Assembly: GCF_025630775.1 (NCBI RefSeq)
Contig: NZ_JAOSZE010000013.1
Span: forward strand, 62,001-126,000
Direction of reading: 5' to 3'
Source: Actinoplanes sp. KI2
GTDB taxonomy: Bacteria; Actinomycetota; Actinomycetes; Mycobacteriales; Micromonosporaceae
DNA length: 64,000 nt
Below, piece after piece: positions 50,485 through 58,982 of the stretch. Both the position numbers and the translations under genes were made by a program. Numbering within the stretch: position 1 is the first letter of the stretch; each line of letters opens with the position of its first letter. The notes under the pieces were generated by a model, which was not told the origin of the DNA, did not search any database, and worked only from the letters and a program-made list of their open reading frames with translations.

Positions 50485-50597
50485 AGGCGTCACTCGCCGG
50501 GTCACGCCGCGCGGAGGTCGAGGGCATCCTCCGCGGACCTTCCCCCGACCCCGGCCCTGCCGCCAAGGGGCCATCACCCGCGGAGCTATGAGCCCTC

Positions 50598-51695
50598 ATG
50601 ATTACCAGGAAACTCCTCGTCAGCGCCGTCGTCGGCGCCCTTGTCGCCGCCCTGGCCGCGGTTGCCCTGCCGGCCGGTCCGGCGCAGGCGCACGGCAACG
50701 TCATCAGTCCCGCCTCGCGCAACTACGGCTGCTTCATCCGCTGGGGCGACCACTTCCAGGATCCGGCGATGGCCACCGAGGATCCGATGTGCTATCAGGC
50801 GTGGCAGGCCGACCCGAACGCGATGTGGAACTGGAACGGCCTCTTCCGGGAGGGCGTCGCCGGCAACCACCAGGGCGCCATCCCGGACGGCCAACTGTGC
50901 AGCGCCGGGCATACGCAGAGTGGGCGCTACAACGCCATGGACACGGTCGGCGACTGGAAGCCCAGTACGGTCGGCAACAACTTCACGGTGCAGGTGTTCG
51001 ACCAGGCGCTGCACGGAGCGGACTACCTCTGGGTGTACGTCACCAACCCGGGCTTCAACCCGGTGACCACCGCGCTCAAGTGGTCCGACCTGACCCGGGT
51101 CGCGGTCGTCGGCAACACCCCGGCGTCGCAGTGGACCCCGGTCACCGGCGGCGTACAACTGAACATCCCGGTCGCGCTGACCGGGCGCACCGGCCGGGCC
51201 ATGGTCTACACGATCTGGCAGGCCAGCCACCTGGATCAGTCCTACTACTGGTGCAGCGACATCGACTTCGGCGGCGGTGGCACCACGACCCCGCCGACCA
51301 CGTCACCGACCACGCCCCCGACGACGACGCCCACGACCGCACCGACCACCCCGCCGACGACCGTGCCGACCACGTCACCGACCACGCCGCCGGCCTCCGG
51401 CGCCTGCTCCGCCGCGTACGCGCTGAGCAGTCAGTGGTCCGGCGGATATCAGGCGGGCGTGACGGTGACGGCCGGCTCGGCGGCGATCAAGAGCTGGACG
51501 GTGAAGCTCACCTACCCGAGCGCGCCGACCGTCCAGCAGACCTGGAACGCGACCGCGAGCGTCAGCGGCACCGTGCTCACGGCCACCAACGTCAGCTACA
51601 ACGGGGCGCTGAGCGCCGGCGGGAGCACGACGTTCGGGTTCCTCGGCTCGGGCACGGCAACGACGCCGACGGTCACCTGCACGGCGACGACCTGA
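50598..51695 (+). CDS. Secreted lytic polysaccharide monooxygenase (AA10) with CBM2
   Basis: A 365-residue secreted enzyme. Signal peptide 1-31 (ending AQA) leaves His32 as the first residue, required with His105 (CSAGHTQ) for the copper histidine brace. The AA10 core spans ~32-228 and contains HGNVISPASRNYGC and NHQGAIPDGQLC, typical of cellulose-active members. A PTT-rich linker (~230-265) leads to a C-terminal family 2 carbohydrate-binding module (~268-365; CSAAYALSSQWSGGYQAGVTVT). It should oxidise crystalline cellulose or chitin. It is monocistronic and followed by a CebR-type operator that belongs to no visible cellulase gene. Confidence 0.95.
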   Translation: MITRKLLVSAVVGALVAALAAVALPAGPAQAHGNVISPASRNYGCFIRWGDHFQDPAMATEDPMCYQAWQADPNAMWNWNGLFREGVAGNHQGAIPDGQLCSAGHTQSGRYNAMDTVGDWKPSTVGNNFTVQVFDQALHGADYLWVYVTNPGFNPVTTALKWSDLTRVAVVGNTPASQWTPVTGGVQLNIPVALTGRTGRAMVYTIWQASHLDQSYYWCSDIDFGGGGTTTPPTTSPTTPPTTTPTTAPTTPPTTVPTTSPTTPPASGACSAAYALSSQWSGGYQAGVTVTAGSAAIKSWTVKLTYPSAPTVQQTWNATASVSGTVLTATNVSYNGALSAGGSTTFGFLGSGTATTPTVTCTATT

Positions 51696-51737
51696 CACAC
51701 CCCCTGTTCATCTTTGTTGCGTACCGGTAAAGTTCTT

Positions 51738-51751
51738 TGGGAGCGCTCCCA
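51738..51751. promoter_or_regulatory. Perfect CebR-type operator
   Basis: TGGGAGCGCTCCCA, the 14-base palindrome bound by the cellobiose-responsive CebR repressor in streptomycetes. It lies 43 bases after the LPMO stop and about 200 bases before the next gene, an F420-linked oxidoreductase that is not an expected CebR target. A purine-rich GAAGGGAGG occurs soon after (51770s), as if the start of a lost gene. Confidence 0.8.
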
Positions 51752-51841
51752 ACATCGACCATCACAAATGAAGGGAGGCCAATCAGACTGCACTATCGCG
51801 TGACACCGGTTCCTAGAGACACCATCCGTCCGCTTGGACTG

Positions 51842-51877
51842 GAGCGGGGGACGGGACGCCCTCCCCGTCCCCCGCTC
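51842..51877. terminator. Strong hairpin terminator
   Basis: Perfect 14-bp stem: GAGCGGGGGACGGG (51842-51855) with CCCGTCCCCCGCTC (51864-51877), loop of 8 bases. It lies 65 bases before the oxidoreductase start, so transcription from the CebR-type operator region would stop before that gene. Confidence 0.85.
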
Positions 51878-51952
51878 ACCACCACGGCTGCTGGGGTAGC
51901 GTTCTCCTGCAGCACTCCTCCTCCCGGTCCGCACCAACGGTGAGGAGGGATC

Positions 51953-52588
51953 ATGCACATCGGGATCATCGGCGCCGGGCATGTCGGTTCGACGCTGGCC
52001 CGCTCGTTCGTGACGGCCGGGCACGACGTGGCCGTCGCCAACTCCCGGGCGCCGGAGACTCTGCACGATCTGGAGACCACGCTCGGCCGGCATGCGCACG
52101 CCATGACCGCGCAGGAGGCGGCCGCGTACGGGGACATGGTCGTGCTGGCCGTCCCGTTCGGCCACTATCGCGAACTGCCGGCCGCGGAGCTCGCCGGCAA
52201 GACGATCATCGACGCCGAGAACTACCTGCCCGAACGGGACGGGCACATCGCGGCGCTCGACGACGACTGGACCACCTCGAGCGAGCTGGTGCAGGAGTTC
52301 CTGCCCGGCGCGCGGGTGGTCAAGGCGTTCAACGCGATGCGCTGGGACCACCTGCGCGACTACGGGCACGAGGCCGGGTCGCTCGAGCGCTACGGGATCC
52401 CGATCTCCGGCGACGACGCGGCGGCCAAGCGCGAGGTGTGCGACATCATCGAGCAGATGGGCTACGAGCCGGTCAACGCCGGCAGCCTGGCCCAGGGCGG
52501 CCGCAAGCATCAGCCGGGCAGCGACGTCTACGCCGCCGACCTCACGGCCGATGACCTGCGCGCCCGCATCGGCGTGGTGCCCGGGTAG
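51953..52588 (+). CDS. NADPH:F420 oxidoreductase-like dinucleotide-binding protein
   Basis: A 211-residue Rossmann protein of the F420-dependent NADP reductase family: GxGxxG as GIIGAGHVGSTLARSF, NSR (VAVANSRAP) for the NADP 2'-phosphate, and AVPFGHY after strand 4. Related proteins in actinobacteria move hydride between F420 and NADP, but many stand-alone relatives have no proven activity. GAGGAGG before the ATG is a strong ribosome binding site. A strong terminator separates it from the upstream region. Confidence 0.82.
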   Translation: MHIGIIGAGHVGSTLARSFVTAGHDVAVANSRAPETLHDLETTLGRHAHAMTAQEAAAYGDMVVLAVPFGHYRELPAAELAGKTIIDAENYLPERDGHIAALDDDWTTSSELVQEFLPGARVVKAFNAMRWDHLRDYGHEAGSLERYGIPISGDDAAAKREVCDIIEQMGYEPVNAGSLAQGGRKHQPGSDVYAADLTADDLRARIGVVPG

Positions 52589-52684
52589 GCGACCGGGCAC
52601 GGACGGTGGTGGCGCCGCGGTGCTGGAGCACGCGCAGCACCAGGCAACCTGCTGCGTGCGGCCGGCGCCGGGGACGGCTCGCCG

Positions 52685-53632
52685 TCAGGCGAACAACGCG
52701 CTGACCGATTCGCCGTTGTGGATGCGGCGCATCGCCTCGGCCAACGCGGGGGCGACCGAGAGAACCGTCAGCTTCTCGGTGTGGTTCTTGCGGGGAATCG
52801 GCACCGTGTTGGTGCAGACGATCTCCTCGATCTCCTTCTCGTCGGAGAGGCGGCGGATCGCGTCACCGGTGAACAACCCGTGCGTGCAGGCCACCCGGAC
52901 GCTGCGGACGTTGCGTTCGCGCAACCGGGCCAGCAGCTCGAAAACGGTGCTGCCCTTCGCGATCTCGTCGTCGAGGACAATCACGTCGCGGTCGGTCACG
53001 TCGCCGATCACCGTGGTGATGACCACCTTGTCGTCGGCGTAGCGCTGCTTCGCGCCGGCCGCCACGTCGATGTCGAGCATGCGGGCGAAGGCGGCGGCCT
53101 CCTTGGCGTTGCCCAGGTCGGGCGAGACGACGACGGTGTCGCTCAGGTCGTAGCCGCGGAAGTGGTGGGCCAGCTCGCGCAGCGCGTGCAGATGGTCGAC
53201 CGGGATGCTGAAGAAGCCGTGCACCTGCGGGGAGTGCAGCGTCATCGCGAGCACCCGGTCGGCCCCGGCCGTGGTGAGCAGATCGGCCACCAGCCGGCCG
53301 CCGATGGAGATGCGGGGCGCGTCCTTCTTGTCGCTGCGGGCGTACGCGTAATGCGGCATCACCACGGTGATGCGGCCGGCGCTCGCACCACGGGCGGCGT
53401 CGAGCATGAACAGCAGCTCCACCAAGTTCTCTTGTACGGGTGGTACCAGCGGCTGGATCAGGAAGACGTCCCGCTCGCGGCAGTTGCCCTGGAGCTGGAC
53501 CTCGATGCAGTCGTTGGCGAAGCGGGACGTCTTGGTGGGCATCAGCGGCACGCCCAGATGCAGGCAGATCTCGGCGGCGAGCTCGGGATGGGCGGATCCG
53601 GAGAAAACGGCGATGTCACGCACGGGGATCAC
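52685..53632 (-). CDS. prs: Ribose-phosphate pyrophosphokinase
   Basis: A 315-residue PRPP synthetase, which makes PRPP from ribose 5-phosphate and ATP for nucleotide, His and Trp synthesis. Visible are the FSGSAHPELA start, the flexible DKKDAPR loop, TLHSPQVHGFF, and the PRPP-binding VIVLDDEIAKGST. The length is normal. It is not beside glmU, where the main actinobacterial prs copy usually is, so it may be a second copy. It starts at 53632, 59 bases from the divergent ABC ATPase gene. Confidence 0.92.
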   Translation of the reverse strand: MIPVRDIAVFSGSAHPELAAEICLHLGVPLMPTKTSRFANDCIEVQLQGNCRERDVFLIQPLVPPVQENLVELLFMLDAARGASAGRITVVMPHYAYARSDKKDAPRISIGGRLVADLLTTAGADRVLAMTLHSPQVHGFFSIPVDHLHALRELAHHFRGYDLSDTVVVSPDLGNAKEAAAFARMLDIDVAAGAKQRYADDKVVITTVIGDVTDRDVIVLDDEIAKGSTVFELLARLRERNVRSVRVACTHGLFTGDAIRRLSDEKEIEEIVCTNTVPIPRKNHTEKLTVLSVAPALAEAMRRIHNGESVSALFA

Positions 53633-53678
53633 CCTAGAAGCCTAGGGCCGGACACTTTCGAGCGACCAGGGGTACCGC

Positions 53679-53684
53679 TACCGT
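53679..53684 (+). promoter_or_regulatory. -10 element TACCGT, leaderless-type start
   Basis: TACCGT ends 7 bases before the ATG at 53692; no ribosome binding site is present. Confidence 0.5.
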
Positions 53685-53691
53685 GTGCCGC

Positions 53692-54534
53692 ATGAACGGG
53701 CTTGCCGTGGCCTGCCGCCGCGTGGTGCACATCTATCGGGCGCAGGCGGGTGACGTGGTCGCGCTGGCCGGGGTCGACCTGTCGATCGCGCCGGGTGAGA
53801 CGCTGGCGCTGGTCGGGCCGTCCGGCTCGGGCAAGTCGACGCTGATCGCCCTGCTGGCCGGCCTGATGCGGCCGTCGGCCGGGCGGATCAACATCGGCAC
53901 CTACGACCTGGGCAAGCTCTCCGACGGCGAGATCTCCCGGCTGCGCGGCACGGAGATCGGCGTGGTCCTGCAGGGCGCGGGCCGCAACCTTCTGCCGTAC
54001 GCGTCGCTGCACCGCAACATCTGGCTGGCGCAGCGGCGGGCCGCACACACCCGGGGCATCAAGCTGGACGATCCGGACCGCATCCTGGACCTGGTCGGCC
54101 TGCCGGGCCAGGGCCGGCAACGCCTGGCCGACCTGACCCCGGGTGGCCGGCAGCGGGCGGCGCTGGCGGTCGGTATCGCGGCCGGGCCGGGGCTGCTGCT
54201 GGTGGACGAGCCGACCAGCCGCCTCGACACGGCCGGCCGCGACGAGGTCCTGGCCGCGATGGAGACGGTCAACGCGGAACGGCAGACCACGATCGTGGTG
54301 GTGACCCACGACAACGAGGTGGGCGCGCGGCTGGGCCGGGCGGTGACGATCCGGGACGGCCGGGTCGGTGCCGAGGGCCGCGGCGGCCAGGACTTCGCGG
54401 TGGTCGCCGGGGACGGCACCGTGCAGCTGCCGCCGGAGGTGCTGGGCAACTATCCGCCGGGGACCCTTTTCACCGTGCAGCACCTCGACGGCGAGGTCAC
54501 GCTGGTACCCAGCGGCACCGAGCACGTTCCGTAG
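53692..54534 (+). CDS. Orphan ABC transporter ATP-binding protein, degenerate signature
   Basis: A 280-residue ATPase of the MacB/LolD-like group: Walker A GPSGSGKST, Walker B LLLVDEPTSRLD, H-loop VVVTHD. The signature motif is LTPGGRQRA rather than LSGGQxQR, so its first two residues have changed. About 50 residues follow the core. No permease gene is adjacent; the next gene, on the other strand, encodes another ATPase of the same type. It may serve a permease encoded elsewhere. Confidence 0.85.
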   Translation: MNGLAVACRRVVHIYRAQAGDVVALAGVDLSIAPGETLALVGPSGSGKSTLIALLAGLMRPSAGRINIGTYDLGKLSDGEISRLRGTEIGVVLQGAGRNLLPYASLHRNIWLAQRRAAHTRGIKLDDPDRILDLVGLPGQGRQRLADLTPGGRQRAALAVGIAAGPGLLLVDEPTSRLDTAGRDEVLAAMETVNAERQTTIVVVTHDNEVGARLGRAVTIRDGRVGAEGRGGQDFAVVAGDGTVQLPPEVLGNYPPGTLFTVQHLDGEVTLVPSGTEHVP

Positions 54535-54566
54535 AGCCGCAGCCCGTCGTGATCGGCGGGACAGCC

Positions 54567-55220
54567 CTACGGCCGGGCCCAGACGGCGGCGCCGTCGGCC
54601 AGGTGCAGTTCCCGGTCGCAGGCCGCGGCGGCTTCCGGGTCGTGGGTGGCGAAGACGACCGCCGCGCCGCGGGTCGCCTCGCCGCGCAGCAGCTCGATCA
54701 CCCGCTGGCGGTTGGCCGCGTCCAGTTCGCTGGTGATCTCGTCGGCCAGCAGGACGTCGCCCCGCAGGGCCAGCCCGCGGGCGATCGCCGTGCGTTGCTG
54801 CTGACCGCCGGACAGCTCCTCGATCAGCTGGTCGGCCTGGCCGGAGAGGCCGAGCGGCTCCAGCGCCTCGGCGGTGCGGCGGCGGGCCTCGGCGGGCGTG
54901 CCGCCGGTCGCGATGACCGCCACGGCGATGTTCTCGGCGGCGGTGAGGATCGCGGCCAGGCCGTTGTCCTGCGGGATCAGCACGACGCCCAGCGACACCG
55001 CACGGTCGCGGTCGCCGAGCGGGTCGCCGTCGATCAGCACCACGCCGGAGGCCGGGGGCAGCAGGCCCGCCATCGCGCTGAGCAGCGTGGTCTTGCCGGC
55101 GCCCGAGGTGCCGGTGACGGCCAGGATCTCCCCCGGCCGGGCGGTGACCGTGAGGCCGGTCAGCACCGGGGGGCCGCCGTTCCAGGACAGGTCGACGCCG
55201 TCGACGGCCAAGGTCTTCAC
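54567..55220 (-). CDS. Orphan ABC transporter ATP-binding protein
   Basis: A 217-residue ATPase: Walker A GTSGAGKTT, intact signature LSGGQQQRTAIA, Walker B VLLADEITSELD and H-loop FATHDPE. Length and sequence suit the MacB/LolD-like class that works with FtsX-type permeases. It converges on the other orphan ATPase (32 bases between the stops). The Q-loop is in VLIPQDNG. No permease lies in the window, so its transport role is unknown. Confidence 0.87.
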   Translation of the reverse strand: MKTLAVDGVDLSWNGGPPVLTGLTVTARPGEILAVTGTSGAGKTTLLSAMAGLLPPASGVVLIDGDPLGDRDRAVSLGVVLIPQDNGLAAILTAAENIAVAVIATGGTPAEARRRTAEALEPLGLSGQADQLIEELSGGQQQRTAIARGLALRGDVLLADEITSELDAANRQRVIELLRGEATRGAAVVFATHDPEAAAACDRELHLADGAAVWARP

Positions 55221-55250
55221 GCGCGGCTCCCCGTTTCGATGCGCCCCACC

Positions 55251-56267
55251 CTAGAGCCAGTGCCGCCGCCGAAGATAGATCCACAGGCCGCCGGCCGAGC
55301 AGATGATCAGCACCATGCTCTGCACGTACCCCCAAGGTTTGGCGAAGCCGGGGTATGGCACATTCTGTCCGAAATAGCCGGTAAGCGCGGTGGGGACGGC
55401 GATCACCGCGGCCCAGGCCGCCAGCTTCCGGGTGATGTCGTTGAGCACGTTGCCCTGCTCGGCCAGGTCGGCGTGCAAAAGCGAGTCGATCCGGTCGCGC
55501 AGGTGCTCGACCTGGTCCTCGGCGTGCCGGGCGTGGTCCTCGACGTCCCGGAAGTACGGCATCAGATGCTCGTCGACCAGTTCGAGGTCCGGGCGCATGG
55601 CCTGCGAGACGAGATCCGGCATGGGCGCCACCGCCCGGCGCAGCCCGGCGACCGTCTTGCGCAGCCGCAGGCCGTGCATGCGAACCTCGCGAGGCGCGCC
55701 ACCCTCCTCGATCAGGATGTCCTCGACGCTGTCCATCGCGACGTCCAGCTGCTGCGCGGCGCTGACGTGCCCGTCGACCACCACATCGAGCAGCCCGTAG
55801 AGCAGGAAGGCGACGCCCCGCATCTCGGTGAGCTTGGCGCTGGCGTCCCACCGTTCGACGAACTTGGCGGTGTCGCTGGGCGCCTTGCGGACCGTGATCA
55901 GGGCGCGGTCGGTGACGAAGGCGCTGATCTCGGTCTTGCCGAACGGCGGGTCCTCGGGCTTCGTGGCGACGTCCACGGCGTACACGTTGAGGAACAGATG
56001 CTGCGGATACCGGTCCAGCTTCGGCCGCTCGTGCTCCTGGGTGGCGTCCTCGACGGCCAGCGGGTGCAGGCGGAACTCCTCGGCCACCGTGGCCAGGTCC
56101 TGGGCGGTGGGCCGGTACAGGTCGAGCCAGAGCACGGCGTTCGGATGCCGGGCCAGCCTCTCGGCCACCTCGCCGGCCGGGAAGTCCTCGGCGATGACCT
56201 TGCCGTTCTCGTACAGGCGGGTCTCGGCCGGACACGATGGAGCGTTCACCGCCACACTATGCCCCAC
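55251..56267 (-). CDS. CorA-type divalent cation transporter
   Basis: A 338-residue CorA-family protein: large cytoplasmic alpha/beta funnel domain (~1-275) and two C-terminal membrane helices (~280-300 and ~315-332). The pore loop motif reads YFGQNVPYPGF, that is GQN where Mg2+-specific CorA has GMN. The change also occurs in other actinobacterial relatives as far as I recall, so the ion may be Mg2+, Co2+ or Zn2+. The C terminus is basic (YLRRRHWL), as usual. The start ATG at 56267 has no strong ribosome binding site. Confidence 0.88.
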   Translation of the reverse strand: MGHSVAVNAPSCPAETRLYENGKVIAEDFPAGEVAERLARHPNAVLWLDLYRPTAQDLATVAEEFRLHPLAVEDATQEHERPKLDRYPQHLFLNVYAVDVATKPEDPPFGKTEISAFVTDRALITVRKAPSDTAKFVERWDASAKLTEMRGVAFLLYGLLDVVVDGHVSAAQQLDVAMDSVEDILIEEGGAPREVRMHGLRLRKTVAGLRRAVAPMPDLVSQAMRPDLELVDEHLMPYFRDVEDHARHAEDQVEHLRDRIDSLLHADLAEQGNVLNDITRKLAAWAAVIAVPTALTGYFGQNVPYPGFAKPWGYVQSMVLIICSAGGLWIYLRRRHWL

Positions 56268-56338
56268 CGGTCACCCCGCCACGCCACGAGCCGCGGCCAG
56301 GCCCGATCACCGGGACAGGACGCGTCGACCCACCGAGC

Positions 56339-56638
56339 TCAGAGCGCCAGCAGTCGACGCAGGCCCGCATCGATATTGGTCAACATCGTGGCCGTGACGC
56401 GCCCAAGCCGCCGCCCGAATGCGGACGGGTCCGCGAACCGAATCCTGGACAGGTCGATGGTGCCGCCGCCCCCGATGTCGGCCGGCAGCGGGATCAGGAT
56501 GCCTGGCACATCGCCGTCGGCCCGGTCGTGGACCAACACGATCACCGGATACACGCGACTGTAAGGGGTCGCGCTCACGACGAGGACTCTGATGCGCCGG
56601 CTTCCCTGCGTGTACTCGACGATGTCGCCCCGGGTCAC
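56339..56638 (-). CDS. MazF/PemK-type toxin
   Basis: A 99-residue protein of the MazF/PemK mRNA-interferase fold: TRGDIVEYT opening, RIRVLVVSATPYSR, VYPVIVLVHDR and a last helix LTNIDAGLRRLLAL. Toxins of this class cleave RNA; the usual conserved Arg and Thr/Ser are in the expected places (IRVLVVS), but the family is diverse, so activity is inferred. GTG 56638 overlaps the stop of the antitoxin gene (GTGA), the standard gene order of type II systems. Confidence 0.8.
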   Translation of the reverse strand: MTRGDIVEYTQGSRRIRVLVVSATPYSRVYPVIVLVHDRADGDVPGILIPLPADIGGGGTIDLSRIRFADPSAFGRRLGRVTATMLTNIDAGLRRLLAL

Positions 56639-56844
56639 CACTGCGCGTCGAACGCCTCGAGCGCTGCCGCGTCGTCGCCGGTCAGACTCGCGTGCCACTC
56701 TGCTGCAGCGGCGATCCGCTTACGGTCGAGGTACTCCCGGACGGCCTGCGCCACGACAGCCGACCGATTGCCGCCGGCAACCTCCGCGTCCAGGTCTTTG
56801 CGCAGGTCCGGGTCGAGCGTCACGGAGATCGTGTCGGCGGTCAC
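56635..56844 (-). CDS. Ribbon-helix-helix antitoxin
   Basis: A 69-residue protein with an N-terminal ribbon-helix-helix (TISVTLDPDLRKDLDAEV, NRSAVVAQAVREYLDR), which should bind its own promoter, and an acidic C-terminal tail (LTGDDAAALEAFDAQW) for toxin neutralisation. I use the GTG at 56844 because TATTGT lies 7 bases before it, in a leaderless arrangement. Just upstream are two GGTATTG direct repeats (about 56853-56875), a possible operator. It is coupled to the toxin by a 4-base overlap. Confidence 0.8.
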   Translation of the reverse strand: MTADTISVTLDPDLRKDLDAEVAGGNRSAVVAQAVREYLDRKRIAAAAEWHASLTGDDAAALEAFDAQW

Positions 56845-56851
56845 GCCGATC

Positions 56852-56857
56852 ACAATA
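56852..56857 (-). promoter_or_regulatory. -10 element TATTGT of the toxin-antitoxin operon
   Basis: On the minus strand TATTGT ends 7 bases before the antitoxin GTG. It is part of the second of two GGTATTG direct repeats, so a bound antitoxin would cover the promoter. Confidence 0.5.
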
Positions 56858-56956
56858 CCAACACCAATACCAATCACACCATGACCGGGATGGTGGGGGC
56901 GGGCGGCCTGTGCCAAGCCCGCCTCGACCTGCTTCTTCCTGGCACGCGAACGGGGC

Positions 56957-58570
56957 TCAACTCGATCGGGGCAGCACGATGCGGGACGGGCCGAGGGCGA
57001 GCGTGTGCCGGGTGGGCTGGAGTTTTGTGCCGAGGCCCGGGTTTTCGGCGGTGCCCAGGTTGCGGGCGAACTGGGGGTAGCAGCCGCCGGCGATCAGGAC
57101 TCGCACGCGGGAGCCGGCGGCGAAGCGGTGCGCGATCGGCAGCAGGGGGAGGCGGACCGGGGCGTTCTGGTCGCGGTCGGGGTCGAGGCGGCGGTAGCCC
57201 TCGGTCACGTTGCGCGAGCGGCCGGCCGGGTCGACCTCGCTGATCCGCACGAACAGGTCGGCGTGCGGGTTGTCGGTGCGGTGCGCCAGCTCGACGACCG
57301 GCGAGCCGTGCACCTCGAACGCGGCCGCCAGCGGCTCGCCGGTGAAGGCGAGCACGTCGGGGCGGGCGGCGAGCGCGGAGTCGTCGACATAGCCGCCGTC
57401 CTCCAGCAGCGGGCCGCCGATCGCCGGCGTGGGCTCGGCCGGGTCGAAGGTGAACGCCGCCTCGCCCGCGGCGGCCTCCCCGAGGCCGCCGCCGGGGCGC
57501 AGATGCAGGGCGAGCTCCCGGGTGGGTGGCGGCCAGGCGTCCGACTCGCGCCAGTCGCGGGCTCCGGTGACCTGCACGCGTACGCGATGAGCACGGCGCA
57601 GCGGCTCCCCGCGCAGCTTCGCCCCCAGCCAGTCGAGAGTCTCCGGGATGAGGATCGACGCGCCCCGCCCGATCACCTCGGTGTGCGTCCACGGGCCGAC
57701 GGTGAGCGCCACGTCGACGCCGCGGGCGTGCAGCCGCTCGTACTGCTCGATGGTCTGTTGCAGGAAGAGGTCTTGCCAGCCGCTGTGCAGCAGGATCGGT
57801 ATCCGCGCCCGCTCCAGGGCGAGCGGGTGGCGCATCGGCTCCCAGTACGGATCGGCCAGGTCGGTGCGGGTGGCCCGGTCGCGGAACCAGCGCGCCCGGC
57901 CCGCGTAGTGCCGCTCGGCCGCCTCGACCAGCGGCAGGTCGGTGAAGACCGACCGCAACGCCCTTGTCCGCGCCGGGCCGGCGAACAGCTCGGACACCCG
58001 GGCGGTCAGCGACGACTTGTCGGAGCGGGGCAGCCGGGACACCATGTCGCTCCAGCCGACCAGGTCGAGGTTGAGCGAGCCGGTCCCCCAGGAGTGCCGG
58101 GCGAAGTCGTGCGGGCCGACCGTGATCACCGCGGCGGCCATCTCGTCGGGCGGGTCCTCCAGCAGCGCCCACTGGACATAGCCCAGGTAGGACGGGCCGA
58201 TGGTGGCGAACGTGCCGGTGAACCAGGGCTGCGCGAGCAGCCAGGCGACCACGTCGCGGCCGTCCGCGCGCTCGGTGCGCATCGGGTCGAAGTCGCCGTC
58301 CGAGGTGGCGGTGCCCCGGCAGGACACGAACACCACGTGGTATCCGCGGGCGGCGTAGGGCCTCGCATACAGCAGGTTGAAGGGGAACCGGCGGCCGTAC
58401 GGACCGCGCACCAGCAGGGTGCCGGCGGGCTCGCCGGCCGGCACGTAGTGATCGGCGGCGAGGGTCACGCCGTCGCGCATCGGAATGCGCAGCCCTCGGT
58501 CGATCGAAAAGGGCTGGACGGCGCCGGGTAGCTTGAGCACCCGGCTCGCGAGTTGATCCTGCAGCGCCAT
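56957..58570 (-). CDS. CocE/NonD family alpha/beta hydrolase (X-Pro dipeptidyl-peptidase-like)
   Basis: A 537-residue S15-type hydrolase: alpha/beta domain with the nucleophile Ser127 in GPSYLGY, then GPWTHTE with the probable catalytic His, and a C-terminal beta jelly-roll (~310-537) with ADLFVRISEVDPAG. This layout is shared by cocaine esterase, glutaryl-7-ACA acylase and X-Pro peptidases; the substrate cannot be assigned. There is no signal peptide, so it is probably cytoplasmic. GAGGAGG before the ATG at 58570 is an excellent ribosome binding site. Confidence 0.9.
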   Translation of the reverse strand: MALQDQLASRVLKLPGAVQPFSIDRGLRIPMRDGVTLAADHYVPAGEPAGTLLVRGPYGRRFPFNLLYARPYAARGYHVVFVSCRGTATSDGDFDPMRTERADGRDVVAWLLAQPWFTGTFATIGPSYLGYVQWALLEDPPDEMAAAVITVGPHDFARHSWGTGSLNLDLVGWSDMVSRLPRSDKSSLTARVSELFAGPARTRALRSVFTDLPLVEAAERHYAGRARWFRDRATRTDLADPYWEPMRHPLALERARIPILLHSGWQDLFLQQTIEQYERLHARGVDVALTVGPWTHTEVIGRGASILIPETLDWLGAKLRGEPLRRAHRVRVQVTGARDWRESDAWPPPTRELALHLRPGGGLGEAAAGEAAFTFDPAEPTPAIGGPLLEDGGYVDDSALAARPDVLAFTGEPLAAAFEVHGSPVVELAHRTDNPHADLFVRISEVDPAGRSRNVTEGYRRLDPDRDQNAPVRLPLLPIAHRFAAGSRVRVLIAGGCYPQFARNLGTAENPGLGTKLQPTRHTLALGPSRIVLPRSS

Positions 58571-58670
58571 CGTCGCCTCCTCGATCTGCTGGGAACACCT
58601 TGCCAGACCGGTACGACAGAACGTTGCCGAGTAGCGGTACGGTCACTATCGGTATCGATGGGAGGATGGC

Positions 58671-58982
58671 ATGGGCGCGATGGTCCGGATAGACCAACCC
58701 GAGGTGTCCAAGATCGGGAACGCCGTGCTCGACGTGGCCGGGCGCCTCGAACGGGTCTCCGGCGAGGTCGACCGGTGCGGCTCGATCACCGACTCGGCCG
58801 TCGAGGGCTCCGCGGCGCTCGGTGCCACCGGCAACTACGCGATCGGCTGGCGGGAAACCCTGACCGACCTCGCCGGGCAGGTGCGTGCCTTCGCCGGCGA
58901 CCTGCACAAGGCGGCCGGCGACTACCACGAGACCGACGCCGAGGCGGCCGCCCGGCTCAGCTCCGAGGCGGGGTACTACTGA
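58671..58982 (+). CDS. WXG100-type small protein with YxxxD secretion motif
   Basis: A 103-residue, all-helical protein of the ESX/WXG100-like class: two helices joined by a turn near ATGNYAIGW, and the C-terminal YHETD, a YxxxD motif used for type VII secretion. GGGAGG precedes the ATG. The next gene starts inside its stop codon (TGATG) and encodes a larger protein with its own WxG motif, so the two are likely a secreted pair. No EccC or other secretion component is in the window. Confidence 0.78.
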   Translation: MGAMVRIDQPEVSKIGNAVLDVAGRLERVSGEVDRCGSITDSAVEGSAALGATGNYAIGWRETLTDLAGQVRAFAGDLHKAAGDYHETDAEAAARLSSEAGYY

